DNA from: Pseudocercospora fijiensis CIRAD86
Taxonomy: Eukaryota > Ascomycota > Dothideomycetes > Mycosphaerellales > Mycosphaerellaceae
Assembly: GCF_000340215.1 (NCBI RefSeq)
Contig: NW_006921537.1
Coordinates: forward strand, 1,515,011-1,579,010
DNA: 64,000 nt
Reading direction: 5' to 3'
Shown: one piece after another, positions 39,901-51,059 of the stretch
Numbering within the stretch: position 1 is the stretch's first letter
Layout of the letters: each line of letters begins with the position of its first letter
Translations under genes and position numbers: made by a program
Notes under the pieces: model-generated
Database searches by the model: none
What the model was told of the DNA's origin: nothing
What the model saw: only the letters and a program-made list of their open reading frames with translations

Positions 39901-40350
39901 AGGCTCGATAATCTTGTAAATATATAATAAATATAGAGTTAAGGAACTAGACGGGAGTCGAGTAACTATTAAGGTGCTTACAAGCTCTTGCCTCGACTAG
40001 TGCCCGCTTCGGCAGGTATTAGTATCGTATAAACAAACTTAGATAAGGAAGGCGGGCCGCCCGGTCTAGCAATTAGAGGGCTATAGGGCGCCGTCGGTAT
40101 ATAGCTATATATATATAGAAGATAATATACGGAATTTAGAGGACTATCGTAATCGTATAGGTATCGAGCGTAGGTAGTTGTCGTCGTAGTTATTATAGTT
40201 AGGTAGGTAGGTCGGTGCCGCTAGTACGGGACCTCGCGGTCGCGTTAAGCGGCGGCAGTAGGGTTTTTTGCTTTTTTTAAGGTACCTGTTCGTCTAGTAC
40301 TCGGGTACTATTTAAACGGATCTAGATCTAACTAAAGCGAAGCTACTAAT

Positions 40351-40457
40351 TATTACGCGAGGGACGATTAGTAGGTCTGTAATAGTATAGTATTAGTAAG
40401 GTATCTACGGTCCTACGGAAGTATATATAGGCCCGGCGTTCTATGCCTGCTATAATA
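40351..40457 (-). repeat. Element C 5' LTR (107 bp)
   Basis: Direct repeat of 20069-20175, followed by TSD GTAGA at 40458-40462. Confidence 0.9.
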
Positions 40458-40515
40458 GTAGAGCTCTATCGTATCTCCTCGGCCGCTTAATATTTCTACT
40501 ATCTTACTATCGCTT

Positions 40516-40652
<137 letters not shown>

Positions 40653-40755
40653 NNNNNNNNNNNNNNNNNNNNNNNNNNNNNNNNNNNNNNNNNNNNNNNN
40701 NNNNNNNNNNNNNNNNNNNNNNNNNNNNNNNNNNNNNNNNNNNNNNNNNNNNNNN
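40653..40755. other. Assembly gap (103 N)
   Basis: A run of N directly after the (TAG)n tract. Array collapse is the likely cause. Confidence 0.99.
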
Positions 40756-40864
40756 AGCTTCTAAAGGTTCTATTATAAATCGCTTATTAGCGTAGGTATA
40801 TTAGGTATTAATAGTACTATTACTCCTTATACTAAAATAGTTTAAAAGGAGGTCGTAGCCTAAA

Positions 40865-41306
40865 CGTAGTCTATAATAAACCTAAGCAATCGAGTAATCG
40901 AGTAATCGAGTAATCAAATAAACGAGTAATTAGGTATTTAGTAAGGGTTTAGCGTTACTAATTTTAAAGTAGCTATATTAAATATTAATATAGGTCTCTA
41001 TATTTGCTTATAGAATCGTAGCCTAACTTTTACTTAGCGGTTTTAGGTATCTAGCGTTTCCGAGTCTCTAAGTACCTAAGTCTCTAAGTACCCGAGTATT
41101 CGAGTATCTAGCGTTTTAGTAAGATTCTATCTAGACGGCGATATTCTTCTAGTAGACTATATACTAGGTAGTGTATAATTTACATGCTATAGCGAAAGGT
41201 TTAGATAGGCTAGATGCCTAGAAACGCTAAAAGCCGGTAGAGCTAGGCCCCTATTAAACACCCGATTACTCGATTACTCGATTGCTTAGGTTAGTTATAG
41301 ACTGCG
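40865..41306. mobile_element. Short inverted-repeat element (about 440 bp), MITE-like
   Basis: About 45 bp at 40865-40912 (CGTAGTCTATAA, CCTAAGCAATCGAG, then AATCGAGT repeats) recur inverted at 41262-41306. There is no coding capacity. The inner part carries a second, weaker inverted repeat around a TCTAGCGTTT motif. It could be a non-autonomous relative of the adjacent Tc1-like transposon, but the ends of the latter were not identified. No TA duplication could be fixed. Confidence 0.6.
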
Positions 41307-41506
41307 CCTACTATAGATTTAAAGTCGCTTATTAGTTAGGTGTAGGGAGAACCCTGTACCTCCGAGAGAGGAACTATACCGCTTTTTTAGTAGTTTCTTA
41401 GCCTTTAGTCCTCTGTTTTATATATAGAATCCTCTACTATCTTATAGATATCGTGTCGACGGTTTTCTAGTAGTATAGACCCTTCCGAGGTATTGTTATA
41501 TACACT

Positions 41507-42727
41507 ATGCGTCTAACTAAGATCGATAGCAGCCTATAGAAGCTTCTAAAGTCCTATTTCGCTAAGGGCTACACTCCTAAGTAGATAATTGCCGAGACTC
41601 GAGTGCTAATAACCGTAAGGTCGGTATATCGCTATTAGGTTAAATAGCGCCTGTTTAGAGAGTTATACCTGCCTAATTATAGTGCTAAGAAGGGTAGTAG
41701 AAGGCTTTTGCTAGCGGTAGAAGAAGAGTAGCTTTTTGACCTCCTATGCGATAAACCGGACACCTTCTTCTTTAAAATAATCCAATCTCTTTAAGACGAG
41801 TTTCTACGACTTCGGCCGATTAATAAGAGTAGTAAGGGTATCGATTTAAAGCCGAGCATACTCTATATAATGCTAAAGAAGAGATAGGGCTAGACTCGTA
41901 AAAGGCAGCAGATTAAGGCGAAGGAAAGGAACCTATTACTTCGAGCGTTATAGGTTATTAGGTGCGTAAAGTAGCCGGTCGATCGATTAGTATTTATCGA
42001 CGAGACTACCTATAATTAGAAGACTAGTTAGCGCAAGTATAGATAGTTACCTAAAGGAATAGCTTGTATCTAGCACTAATATGCTAAGCGAGAAGTGAGG
42101 TAGTTAGTCCTGCTAGCATTTACTATATACGGCTATTTGCCGTATACGTACGTATACTAAGGTTCGATTAATAGTAAGCGCTTTTAAACCTAGCTAGTCG
42201 ACGAAGTGCTGCCGTGCCTTAAAGATAGTCTACCTATAATCTTTGTTATAGATAATGCTAGTATTTACTATAGAAGAAGGGTTAAAGAAGCTATACTAGA
42301 CGTAGGCTATTATCTCGAGTTTCTGCCTCCGTACTTACCGGATTTGAATCCTATCGAACAGATATTCAATCTACTAAAGAAGACCGTCTAAAGGCACTGT
42401 TCTAAGCAGGTACTATTCGAGAGCTTTAAGAAGTATCTGATTTAGTGCCTTTATAAGTATAGAGGTCGCCGTACGCGAGGTCTCTTTAAGAACGCTAGAT
42501 ATAACGTTAATAGCGTCGATTTGCCTTATAATCCGGATTACTTCGCAACTACTACTAGCGCCGCTTAGAATATAATAGATTTAGATATAGAAGAGTCGCG
42601 ATAGCTCGAATACGTTTAGAATACGTCGCCGCCGCATCTTAATAACCTAGAAGGCCTTAAGAGTAGTATATTTAACGAGGAAGGAATAGAGCTAGAATCA
42701 GATATAGATTTCGACGATTTCGAGTAA
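41507..42727 (+). pseudogene. Tc1-like (DD34E) transposase, RIP-inactivated
   Basis: One plus-strand frame runs from ATG 41507 to a TAA at 42725, about 406 codons. The N-terminus is a helix-turn-helix-like region (MRLTKIDSS, GYTPK, IIAETRV). The catalytic triad is legible: FIDETT, then VIDNASIYY, then PDLNPIEQIF, with 34 residues between the second Asp and the Glu, the Tc1 spacing. All three catalytic codons survive, and the C-terminal 61 codons up to the helix after the Glu are stop-free (42206-42391). Inactivation is by TAG/TAA upstream. The family moves by cut-and-paste into TA sites. Terminal repeats were not recognised. Confidence 0.87.
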
Positions 42728-43548
42728 TGTTATTAGCGCCGGCAAGCCCCGAAGGCAGAGAACTAAGTAAATAGTTCGAACGCTAGCCTTGCCTGCTACT
42801 CTATTTATTATATAACTAACGCATTTGATTTAATATACTAAATTGCAGCTAAATAAGTATAATTATACTAAGAATCTCCCGCTTATTATAAGGTTGTAGA
42901 TATTGTAGTTATAAAAAGAATAAAGCCTAAAGGAAGGCCTAAATTCGACTAGGTCTCGCCCTCCTTAGTAGCGGCTACTTCCGCGGCGATAATCTTATCT
43001 TCCCTCTTTACTAGCTATTCTCGTATACCTTCTTTTAATCGCAACCTTATTCTAGTCTATTCCTTTAGCTTATTAGGCTAGTTAGACTTGTCTATATTAG
43101 CGATATTGTCGAGGTGCTAGCCTATGCCTACGAAAACCCCGATATAGGCGCGTAGAGAGTCTGTTTCCGCGAAAGCCGGCTATAAGCTAGCCTAGTCGAA
43201 AAATTCCTTCGTCGAGTCCTTAGTTAGTCGAAACCTCGCCGCCGACGGCACTTTGAACGGCGCCTTATAGCTAGAGCGGTATCTAGTAAGAGTACGGATA
43301 GGAGTCTTTAATAGAGTACTAGGAATAATACTAGTACCGTTGTTCTAGTAGTATAGCATTCCGCCGAGAACCTCCCCGAATAGCTTCGCTATTCCGCTTC
43401 TACCTATACCTCTACCTCTAGGGGAGTTAGACTCGCTAGCGTAGCGTATACGCTTAACTATGTCTTTTTAATACTTTAGCTAGAATTTGCGAGAGATTAA
43501 TATAATCTCAATCCTTAATAGAAGCCTATCTAGCTAAGAGCTATCCTT
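42728..43548 (-). pseudogene. Unrecognised coding fragment at the edge of gypsy copy A'
   Basis: Between about 43,480 and 42,900 the minus strand reads as coding with very few stops, including SYKAPFKVPSAARFRLTK, DNIANIDKS and RLRLKEGIREQLVKRE. It is cut by the TSD/LTR junction of A' at 43549-43554, so the rest should lie beyond A', outside or under the LINE. I recognise no domain. 42728-42890 shows nothing. Confidence 0.4.
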
Positions 43549-43553
43549 ATTCT

Positions 43554-43751
43554 TATAAGAAGGGTTATGTTAGCAGGTAGATAGGGTAGTAGTAAATTAG
43601 TGTAGTATTCGATAGAGATCTAAGAGGAGAGGGAGGAAGGTAGGCAAGTTAGTCTAACGCTAAGCGCTAAGCCCTACCTAAGGCACTAAGACCCTAGCTT
43701 TACTCGAGCCTAGTTATATATCAATTACGTATAACCTCTTTAGTCCTAATA
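43554..43751 (-). repeat. LTR of gypsy copy A' (198 bp)
   Basis: Begins TATAAGAAGGG and ends TCCTAATA on the plus strand, i.e. the reverse complement of the element A LTR. Confidence 0.9.
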
Positions 43752-45373
43752 TACGCTTCCCTTCTAAAGGCCGCGCCCTCGTAGCCGGTCTTTGTTCTAA
43801 CCTCTATCGCTACTAACTTAACAGGTCTAATAAGCTACTCGATCCGCGCTAAATTGAATACGCAACTACCGATTATATAACTATATCAAACCTTACCTCT
43901 AATATAACACAATGTCTAACTCTAACTACGCTATTACTACGGCTGCAGTAACAATAAGGTGCTATATAGCTATATGAATTAAAGGCTAGCAACTAATTAC
44001 AATACGAGCGCACCTTCCCTACTATAATAGGTAGGTATACGGGGTATTATAGTACTGCCCCCGTTCTAAGTAAGGTTGTCCGAGTTCTTTGCGTCTACTC
44101 TTAAAAGACCTAGAAATGTCCGCTCCGAGGGTTTGTCCGTTCCGAGGGTTGTTCTTATTATTACGAGGACTATTATTTACTATCGTAGTTTTACTAGCCC
44201 TAATTAGTTAGGTTTAGCAGCCTTTAATTGTCAATCTTATCTTATCTTTTTAAAAAACACAGCTCGTCTAGTTTCTATAGGTAAAGGCTATTATAAGTAT
44301 AGTAGTAGAGGTTCGCCTCGCTTAAAGGGTTAGATAGATCGAGGAGTAACCTATTGTCCGCAAGATCGACCCTAGCTAGCTTAGCTCTATAGTTTTGCCC
44401 TTAGTTAGTCTACTAGTCGCTTAATCTTTTAGGCAGCTTAAAGTTTTAATTAAAGTTTTAATTAACCCCTTAGTGCCTTAGGCTCGTAGTATACGTAAGG
44501 TTGTGTCTATAGGCGTAGTAACAATAGCAAGTAATGTTAATAATAGCGGCGCTAGCCGTCTTAGCGCTAACTTTACCTTGCTTCTAATTTCCTTCTTTAA
44601 CTAATAACAACTCGGCAATACCGTTACTAATATAGCTATATCCTTCCTTTCTTAAACAGTAACACACTCCGTAATACTGTTACTAATATAGCCGCGCCGG
44701 CCGCGCCGTCGTTATTATTATTATTATTACTATCCGCGCGCGCTATCCCCGCCGACCGCCTAGGCCTCGAGATCTCGATAGAATAAGGGGGCGCTAAGAG
44801 AAGGGTCTTATAGGGTGCGCTAATAAAGAGGTAGTTTCCTAAAAGAGTAGCGAATAGTTAACGCGTTATAGCGCGTTTGTTAGTACTCGGTGCGCGTTTA
44901 CTATAGTAGTATAGTCTTATTGTCCTAGTTTGCCGGCCTCTAATTAGTTAGCTAATAATACCCTAGGGGTGCTATTAATCCTAGGCCTTAGTAGTAACAT
45001 TATAGGCCCTTAGCCTTCTTCTTGTTCTTTATACTAGTCTAATACTTATCTAACAACTTAGCTATATCCTTAAAGGAATCTTTAGCCTCCTACGAGTCCT
45101 ATTTAGGTAAATAGCCTTGCTATCTTAGGAGGTACTCCTTCTTGCCTTATCTAGTCCGATGCTTTAGGATACGTTCTATAGACTATAGCTCTTTACCGTC
45201 GGCTAGTATCTCTTTATGTTTAGTAGGGGCTTCTTTAGGGCCTCCGCGGTAGTAGTATAGTTTAAGGAGGGAGATATAGAAGGTGTTATAGATAGTATAG
45301 TGTAGTAGGAGCTATAACTAATAGGCCTAGCTATTGCCCTTCGGTTCTCGGATTCGGAATAGGCTAATAAACC
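43554..45373 (-). mobile_element. Gypsy copy A', 3' part (minus-strand copy of element A family)
   Basis: The LTR at 43554-43751 (reverse complement of the A LTR) is followed by the reverse complement of the A 3' region and chromodomain end. The match to A ends at about position 31,770 of A, exactly where the hAT target duplication begins (45374). The match resumes after the hAT at 59426, so one A' copy was split by the hAT insertion. The five bases outside the LTR are ATTCT (43549-43553). The other TSD copy is not in the window. Confidence 0.88.
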
Positions 45374-45381
45374 GTAGTGCT
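45374..45381. repeat. 8-bp target-site duplication of the hAT transposon, left
   Basis: GTAGTGCT, identical to 59418-59425. Eight bases is diagnostic of hAT transposons. Confidence 0.9.
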
Positions 45382-45516
45382 TAGACCCCGTAGTAGTTCG
45401 GTTTCCGAACTACTAAACGTATATAGTTTAGTTTCTTAGCGGCGAACTAGCTCCCTAGTTCCGGTTTGGTTTTTTCGAACTATATAGATTCCTAGTTTAA
45501 ACTAGAGACTATATTA

Positions 45517-45806
45517 GTTTTACTATAAGGACACTCTTATTCGACTGCCGGCTACGATTGCCGGCTATAATAGTAACTCTGTTACATTTACTACGCCCTT
45601 TTGCCGTTGCTAGGGCGTAGTTGTCGTTGCTAGGGCGTAGTTGCTGTTACTAGGGCGTAGTTTTGCTATAAGGACACTCTTATTCGACTGCCGGCTACGA
45701 TTGCCGGCTATAATAGTTACTAGGTTGTATTTACTATGCTCTATTACCGTTGCTAGGGCGTAGTTGCCGTTACTAGGGCGTAGTTGCCGTTACTAGAGCG
45801 TAGTTG
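45517..45806. repeat. 143-bp direct duplication with 21-bp minisatellite in the hAT left arm
   Basis: A block starting CTATAAGGACACTCTTATTC occurs at 45523 and again at 45666. Each copy contains two GCCGGCTA motifs and ends in about three 21-bp units (TTGCCGTTRCTAGGGCGTAG). MULE-2 inserted right after the second array. Confidence 0.85.
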
Positions 45807-45815
45807 CTATTGCCG
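45807..45815. repeat. 9-bp target-site duplication of MULE-2, left
   Basis: CTATTGCCG, identical to 49257-49265. Confidence 0.88.
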
Positions 45816-46067
45816 CCTAGCTACTAAACCGAGCCCTAGCTACCCGCCCGAGCCCTAGTATATCCTAGTGCTAGCACTATTATAGAATCGGCTTTATATA
45901 GAATTACGTACTCTTTCTACCTAATATAGGCTATTTCCGTTCTTAGTTAGTATTATTAACAGGCGCGTAGCGCGTTGCCTAGGAAGGAATTCTGCTCGAA
46001 TCTACTATATACCTAAAATTCGCATTTCTTCCCCCTTCTATAGTAGATTGCCTAGTAACTATCGAAA

Positions 46068-49035
46068 ATAGCTAAATCTCTATCGTACGACGAGTTTCTC
46101 GAAGAAGTTATCGCTAGCGGCGGTATCGCGGCGGCGGCGGCGGAGGCGGTAGTAGTAGAAGGTATTAAAGGTGCTAAAGGTGTTAAAGAAGGCGCTAAAG
46201 GCGCTAAAGGCGCTAAAGGCGCTAAAGGCGCTAAAGGCGCTAAAGGCGCTAAAGGCGCTAAAGAAGGCGCTAAAGGTACTAAAGGTGCTAAAGGTGCTAA
46301 AGGTACTAAAGGCGCTAAAGGTGCTAAAGGTGCTAAAGGTACTAAAGGTGCTAAAGGTGCTAAAGGTGTTAAAGGTATTAAAGGTGCTAAAGGTATTAAA
46401 GGTGTTAAATCGTAGGAAGAGGTTCAATTTGTCTCGGAGACACGTATTCGAGGCCGCTTACGCTCACTGTCGCTACCGCGCGAGCGTATTAATCTACTAG
46501 ATTATCGGTTAGTATTACTACGCCCTTAGAAGTACCTATTCTTATTAAAGGAGCGCTCTCGTAGTCTAATACCGCTTAAGTCGCAATTTCCGTTATATCG
46601 AGCCCTCGAGTCGTACGTCTATACCTTCGGAAAAGCGACTAGATTCGAGTTTAAGCAGTATAAGCCGTAGAAGAATAAGGATAGTCTTAAATATCGCTAC
46701 CGCTAGGTATATAGTTGCTTCGGCTTACTAGATAAGCGTACCTAGAAGGAAGGAGTAATAAAGCGGAAGTTAACCTCGAAGAAGATAGGTTATAAGTTCT
46801 ACTTCTACGTAGTTGCTATCGACCCTAGCTAGCCCGAAGGTTAGTAGGTTATTCGCTATTCTACGGAAGAAGAGCACTGTTTCTATAACTACGAGAAGGA
46901 CGACGTTATTGCCCTTACTATCTATAGAAGGCAGTCGAGAATAGTATAGTTTCTTAAGCAACTCGAGCGGCTTTAGTAAGCCCGAATGCTAACCTCGAAG
47001 ATTATAGTATACTTTCGAGGCTATAGTATTCTCCTAAAGCCGAAGGACATTAACAATATTACCTAGACTCGCAATATTAAGGCACGTCGACAGCTGAACT
47101 AGGCTAAACGTATAGTTTAGTTACTAGACGACTACACTATCTTTTACGACATTATCGAGAACTCGGAAAATAGAGCTATTCGGTATATAGTTACCCTCTA
47201 TCCTCGCTTAATAGAGGCCTTTAAGAACACGCTATATACGCTTATCTTAGATACGACATACTCTACGAATATCTATAACCTCGAGTTAATAGACATTGTT
47301 AGTACTAGTCCTATAAATGACACTATTGAATTAGGCGTTAGTCTTATCCGTCCGAAGCTAGATAGGCTAGACTTTGTTACGCTCTTAAAGGCTATCCGGA
47401 AGGGCCTTAAACAAGCAGATTGCGCTATGCTATCGGTTATTAGTACTAACCGTAAAGAAGCTCTTATAGGTGCTATTAAGGAGGTATTTCCGGAGTCTAC
47501 TAATATCGTATATAACTAGCATCTATAATAAGATATATTAACTCGAGTCCGCAAGGAACGAGGCGAGTTTAGTTAAGTTAAGAGCGACGGTTATTGGATA
47601 GACAGCCCTTAAACTAGCAAGTTTCTACGGCTCTTTACGTATACTATCTATAGTTAAACTAAATAGGAGTTTAACGAGAACGTAAAGAAGTTAGACAACG
47701 TGTATCCTATGTTTAAGACCTATCTTTACAACAACTAGTAGCGATATAAGGCTTATATTATCGACTGCTAGACTAACGAGGTTCTTTACTTTAGTTGTAA
47801 GATAACCTCTCGAGTTGAAGCTATATATAGACGCATTAAACAGTAGCTTAACTATAGTAGCCGCTACGACATCTTCACGCTCTTTAAGAGCCTATTGCAA
47901 TAGTAGCAAGAAGGTTACGACCGCCGTCGTATTGCCCTTGCTAAGAACCTAAAGAGGTACAATAAGGCACTAACTAGACTATTCTAGGCGAGTGTATCTC
48001 GTATAATAAGCGACTATTGCTTGCTCGAGGTAAAGGCACTATATTTACGAGCTAACGACCTTCTGCTTACTACAACTAACGACAACGGTAACGAGGTAAA
48101 GCACTTAGCGTTCTCGTATAGCTATCTACGGTACCGCTATAACGATTACCTTCGTAAGACCTATAGTTATCCGTGCATCTACGACTTAATAAAGCTTATT
48201 AAGATAGGCGGCAATCGCGCCGTTCTATTACTAAGTCACTTCTACGAGCACTAGTTTATCGACTTCCGCAGAACGGTCCGTCTACGAGAGCCGGAGGTAA
48301 TCTTTAGTAACCGTAAACCTCTTACTAGCGGAGCTATATTGTATATAACAAAGCGCGCTGCTATAGCTCGCGAATTAGACGACCTAAATAAGACAGTAGT
48401 CGCTAAGCGATAGAAGACAGCGATAGCTAGAACAACCGAGTTTACACTCGAGCCTAGTATCTTACTTACTTAGCTAAGGACGACCGTTAAGCACTATAAG
48501 TACGTTAAGAGCTAATGCCGCACTTAACAATGCCCTTACTAGAAGGCTAACCGTGCGTGTAGCTCTGCTTGCTATCTAAGCGGCTTTAAGTGCTATAATC
48601 TACGAGTCGAGTCTTTACTTCTAAAGGTACTAGAGCCTCCTTCTAAGCTAGACTTACTCCGCCGAGAGATTGAAGACCTCCGAGTACGTAAGAACGCTCG
48701 ATTATAGGCAGAAGAACAACGTACGAGACAGCAGGCAGACTATAGCCGCTAGTAGGCGGTATTGTATAAGTAACAATAACGATAGGCTGCTTAGCAACAG
48801 CACTAGTAGTCGCTTATATAGCTAGCAGGAAGGCCGCTTTATTACTAGGTGCTATAGTAACAGCACTATCAGTCTACTTAGCAATAGTAGTATACTAGCT
48901 AGCAATAGCACTATTAGTTCACTTAGCAACAGCAGTATGCTAGTTAGCAACTAAGAGACTAGTATAAGCTAGCATATATAGCCTCGCGTAGTTACAAGGC
49001 TACAGGTCGTAATCCGCTTAGGCCTAAGTAGATAG
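46068..49035 (+). pseudogene. MULE-2 transposase with Gly-Ala-Lys repeat N-terminus
   Basis: One frame runs from an ATA at 46068 (likely a mutated ATG; AKSLSYDEFLEEV follows) through the whole element. Residues about 32-115 are Gly-Ala/Val-Lys triplets. Next comes a FAR1-like region (DSLKYRYR, then KIGYKFYFYV) and the MULE DDE core with LILDTTYSTN (Asp codon at 47250) and KEALIGAIKEVFPEST. The WHL motif that follows is damaged. A Cys-rich segment (about 48516-48600) and a Gln-rich tail follow. The second catalytic Asp position reads Asn (STNRKEAL), a RIP-type change. The exact stop is uncertain because the tail is full of TAG codons. Confidence 0.85.
46161..46412 (+). repeat. 9-bp GGYGCTAAA minisatellite coding for Gly-Ala-Lys
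   Basis: About 27 copies of a 9-bp unit. In the transposase frame they read Gly-Ala-Lys with Val/Ile/Glu variants, a collagen-like Gly-X-Y periodicity. Other frames give long artificial Lys-Ala-Leu or Ser-Thr-Phe proteins that should be ignored. Confidence 0.92.
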
Positions 49036-49256
49036 CTAATAACTAACAACACCTTCAATTTTGCTATACTACTAATTTGCTAACAAACTTTAGCTTTATA
49101 GCTAGCAGCAGTATTGCAGTAGTTACCCGGCTAGCGGGGCCTACATCGACGCGATTATCCGCTTCTATACGCGATTATATATAGAACAGCCGATCTCGTA
49201 ATCTCGGGATATGCTAGGGCTCGGGCGGGTAGCTAGGGCTCGGTTTAGTAGCTAGG

Positions 49257-49265
49257 CTATTGCCG
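49257..49265. repeat. 9-bp target-site duplication of MULE-2, right
   Basis: CTATTGCCG, identical to 45807-45815. Confidence 0.88.
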
Positions 49266-49439
49266 GGGCGTAGTTGCTATAGTTGCGAAAGCTTACCTAT
49301 ATAACGTTACATAGGCGGTAACAATTAGGGCTTCGCGATATTCTTATACTTTTAACTTCTTCCTCTATACCTATACCGACAATAACTACTATACGCTGCG
49401 CCCCCGCCCCTTTCCCTTATAATAGTAAGAGAGAAGCGC

Positions 49440-50830
49440 GCCGCGCGCTAAATAGAAGATAGAACTAAAGACCGCGAGTTTGTTTTGCCTAAGCGTCTAA
49501 CTAAAAAGCGTAAGACTAAAGAGGAGTACTCTATAAAGAAGAATTCCGTACGAGACCGCGAGAGAAAGGAGAAGATAGATAAGGATAAAAGAGCTAAGGA
49601 TAAGAGAAGAAAGGCGCGGAATAAGGCATTCTATCGATAGCTAGCGCCTATAGAAAAAAGTAAAGGTTAGAATAAGAAGACAACCTAAGAGAAGGCTAAG
49701 AGGAGGAAAGAATTGCGGCTAGTTTTCGAGCGTAAAGTTCTAGTAGCGTAAGTTAATCCAGCTAGCGGCCGTAGCTAGTAGCTATAGCCGGCAGCTATAG
49801 CCGGTAGCTATAGCCGGCATATTTTTCTTTAATACGTTAACTAATAGCATTTAGACCTGTAGCCGCTACCTCTATCGATACGACCGATAGTAACGGAGAT
49901 ATTTAGATAGCCGAGAATAACAATACTAGAGTTTAGGATGCCGCGATAGAGCTTAATACTACGAATAAAGGAACTAAAAAAAGCGAGGAGATACTATACG
50001 TCGATCTAGTAATAGGTACAGTCTTAGGGCCTAACGCTATAGACGATAAGCGCTAGGAGTAGATCGAGTACGGTTAAAGAGACGAGATACTAGTAAAGGG
50101 CTAAGGCATAAGTCCTATTAATCTAGAAAATTATAGTTAAAGCTACTACGAAAAGCTAGTAAAGATTGGAATCGAGACTAGTCGTCTTTATATCCTCGAT
50201 ATAGAGTAGAAGTTTCTTTATTAGTATTAGAGCGAAGCCTTTACGTCTATAAAGGCAAAGTAGCTTACGATTAATGCGATTAGGGCTAGGTATCTAGGGA
50301 CGGTAGAAGTATTACTATAGGAGGAAGGGGTATAGGTAATTATTCTATACTCGGTATATATAGCCGGCGTTCGTAGCCGGCAGATACTAACAGTTAAATA
50401 GAAAGCGTTTCTCGAAAGTAGAGTGCTACTACTATATAAAATCTTTACTAAGGCAGAGAGGGCTTATATCCGGAATCTAAGCTACTAGTAGGATAGGTTA
50501 GCGTTAGAATTCTCTCAATCTCTATATAAGCCTCCGAAGGATTACCTATTTTAGCGATACGGCTTTATCTCGACTACTCCGTAGGTACCCGAAGAAGCTC
50601 GAGCGCTCTTTAAGGTCTTTACTAAGAAGCGGAAGGAGTTCGAGGATTAGGATTAGTTAATAGAGCTATTAGTTAGTCTTAGGTTTCGTAGTTAGACTCG
50701 GCCTAAGCATTTGCTTATCGAGTATCTTATACCGAAAGAGGATAGATTAAGACTAAAAACGAGCTTAGATTCGTTAGGTATAGTAGCTCGGTTCCGTTAG
50801 TACGAGAGAGCTACTATATAGAAGGCAAAA
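49440..50830 (+). pseudogene. Basic protein gene of the hAT transposon, unrecognised
   Basis: Three exons are readable on the plus strand. Exon 1 (about 49480-49747) is extremely Lys/Arg-rich (KRLTKKRKTKEEY, ERKEKIDKDKRAKDKRRK). Exon 2 (49848-50335) is mixed and acidic. Exon 3 (from 50402) includes KAFLESRVLLLYKIFTKAER and PKHLLIEYLIPKEDRLR. Introns 49748-49847 (GTAAGT...CTAATAG) and 50336-50401 (GTAATT, ATACTAAC branch point, TAG) both contain GCCGGC repeats. The phase across intron 1 could not be made certain. No domain recognised. A DNA- or chromatin-binding role would fit the basic region but is not shown. RIP stops throughout. Confidence 0.5.
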
Positions 50831-50831
50831 T

Positions 50832-50960
50832 TTAGGTAGTTAGGGTAGCTAGGAAAGAAATTCTAGTAGTTAGGCTAGCTAGGGTAGCTAGGAAAAAAAA
50901 TCTAGTAGTTAGGTAGCTAGGAAACAAAAAAAAAGGTAGCTAGCTATTTACTACCTAGCT
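50832..50960. repeat. Degenerate GTAGTTAGGGTAGCTAGG repeat between two hAT genes
   Basis: Three imperfect copies of a roughly 40-bp unit separated by A-rich spacers, ending in a short inverted repeat (GGTAGCTAGC ... CTACCTAGC). They occupy the space between the basic gene and the transposase. Confidence 0.65.
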
Positions 50961-50979
50961 ATTCCTAACGATACGATAC

Positions 50980-50987
50980 TATAAAAG
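50980..50987 (+). promoter_or_regulatory. TATA-box candidate for the hAT transposase
   Basis: TATAAAAG about 80 bp upstream of the first readable transposase codons, in the gap between two genes. Confidence 0.35.
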
Positions 50988-51059
50988 AAAGGGTGTTTCC
51001 CTATAGCTACTAGTATATATCTACTACTCCTAAGTCCTTACCTTACCGTACGAAACCTC

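Larger units (their letters stand above)
20069..40457 (-). mobile_element. Element C: 20.4-kb chromodomain Ty3/gypsy LTR retrotransposon, interrupted by element A
   Basis: Identical-length 107-bp direct repeats lie at 20069-20175 and 40351-40457, with 5-bp target duplications GTAGA outside them (20064-20068 and 40458-40462). LTR ends read TA...TA, which is TG...CA after RIP. Coding order on the minus strand is gag, protease, reverse transcriptase, RNase H, integrase, chromodomain, which is the Ty3/gypsy order and identifies a chromovirus. Integrase is split by element A (26429-33539). Without A the element is about 13.3 kb, unusually long, because of an extra reading frame between the chromodomain and the 3' LTR. 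All frames carry RIP stops. Confidence 0.9.
45816..49256 (+). mobile_element. MULE-2, complete 3.4-kb Mutator-like transposon inside the hAT
   Basis: Terminal inverted repeats of about 50 bp start CCTAGCTACTAAACCGAGCC on the left and as the reverse complement on the right. A perfect 9-bp duplication (CTATTGCCG) surrounds them. One plus-strand transposase frame of the Mutator family fills the interior. Sequence and TIRs are unrelated to MULE-1, so two MULE families are present. Confidence 0.92.

Noticed and set aside
46080..46500. Lys-Ala-Leu and Ser-Thr-Phe repeat proteins
   Set aside because: They are alternative-frame and antisense readings of the 9-bp minisatellite. The frame continuous with the MULE transposase gives Gly-Ala-Lys.
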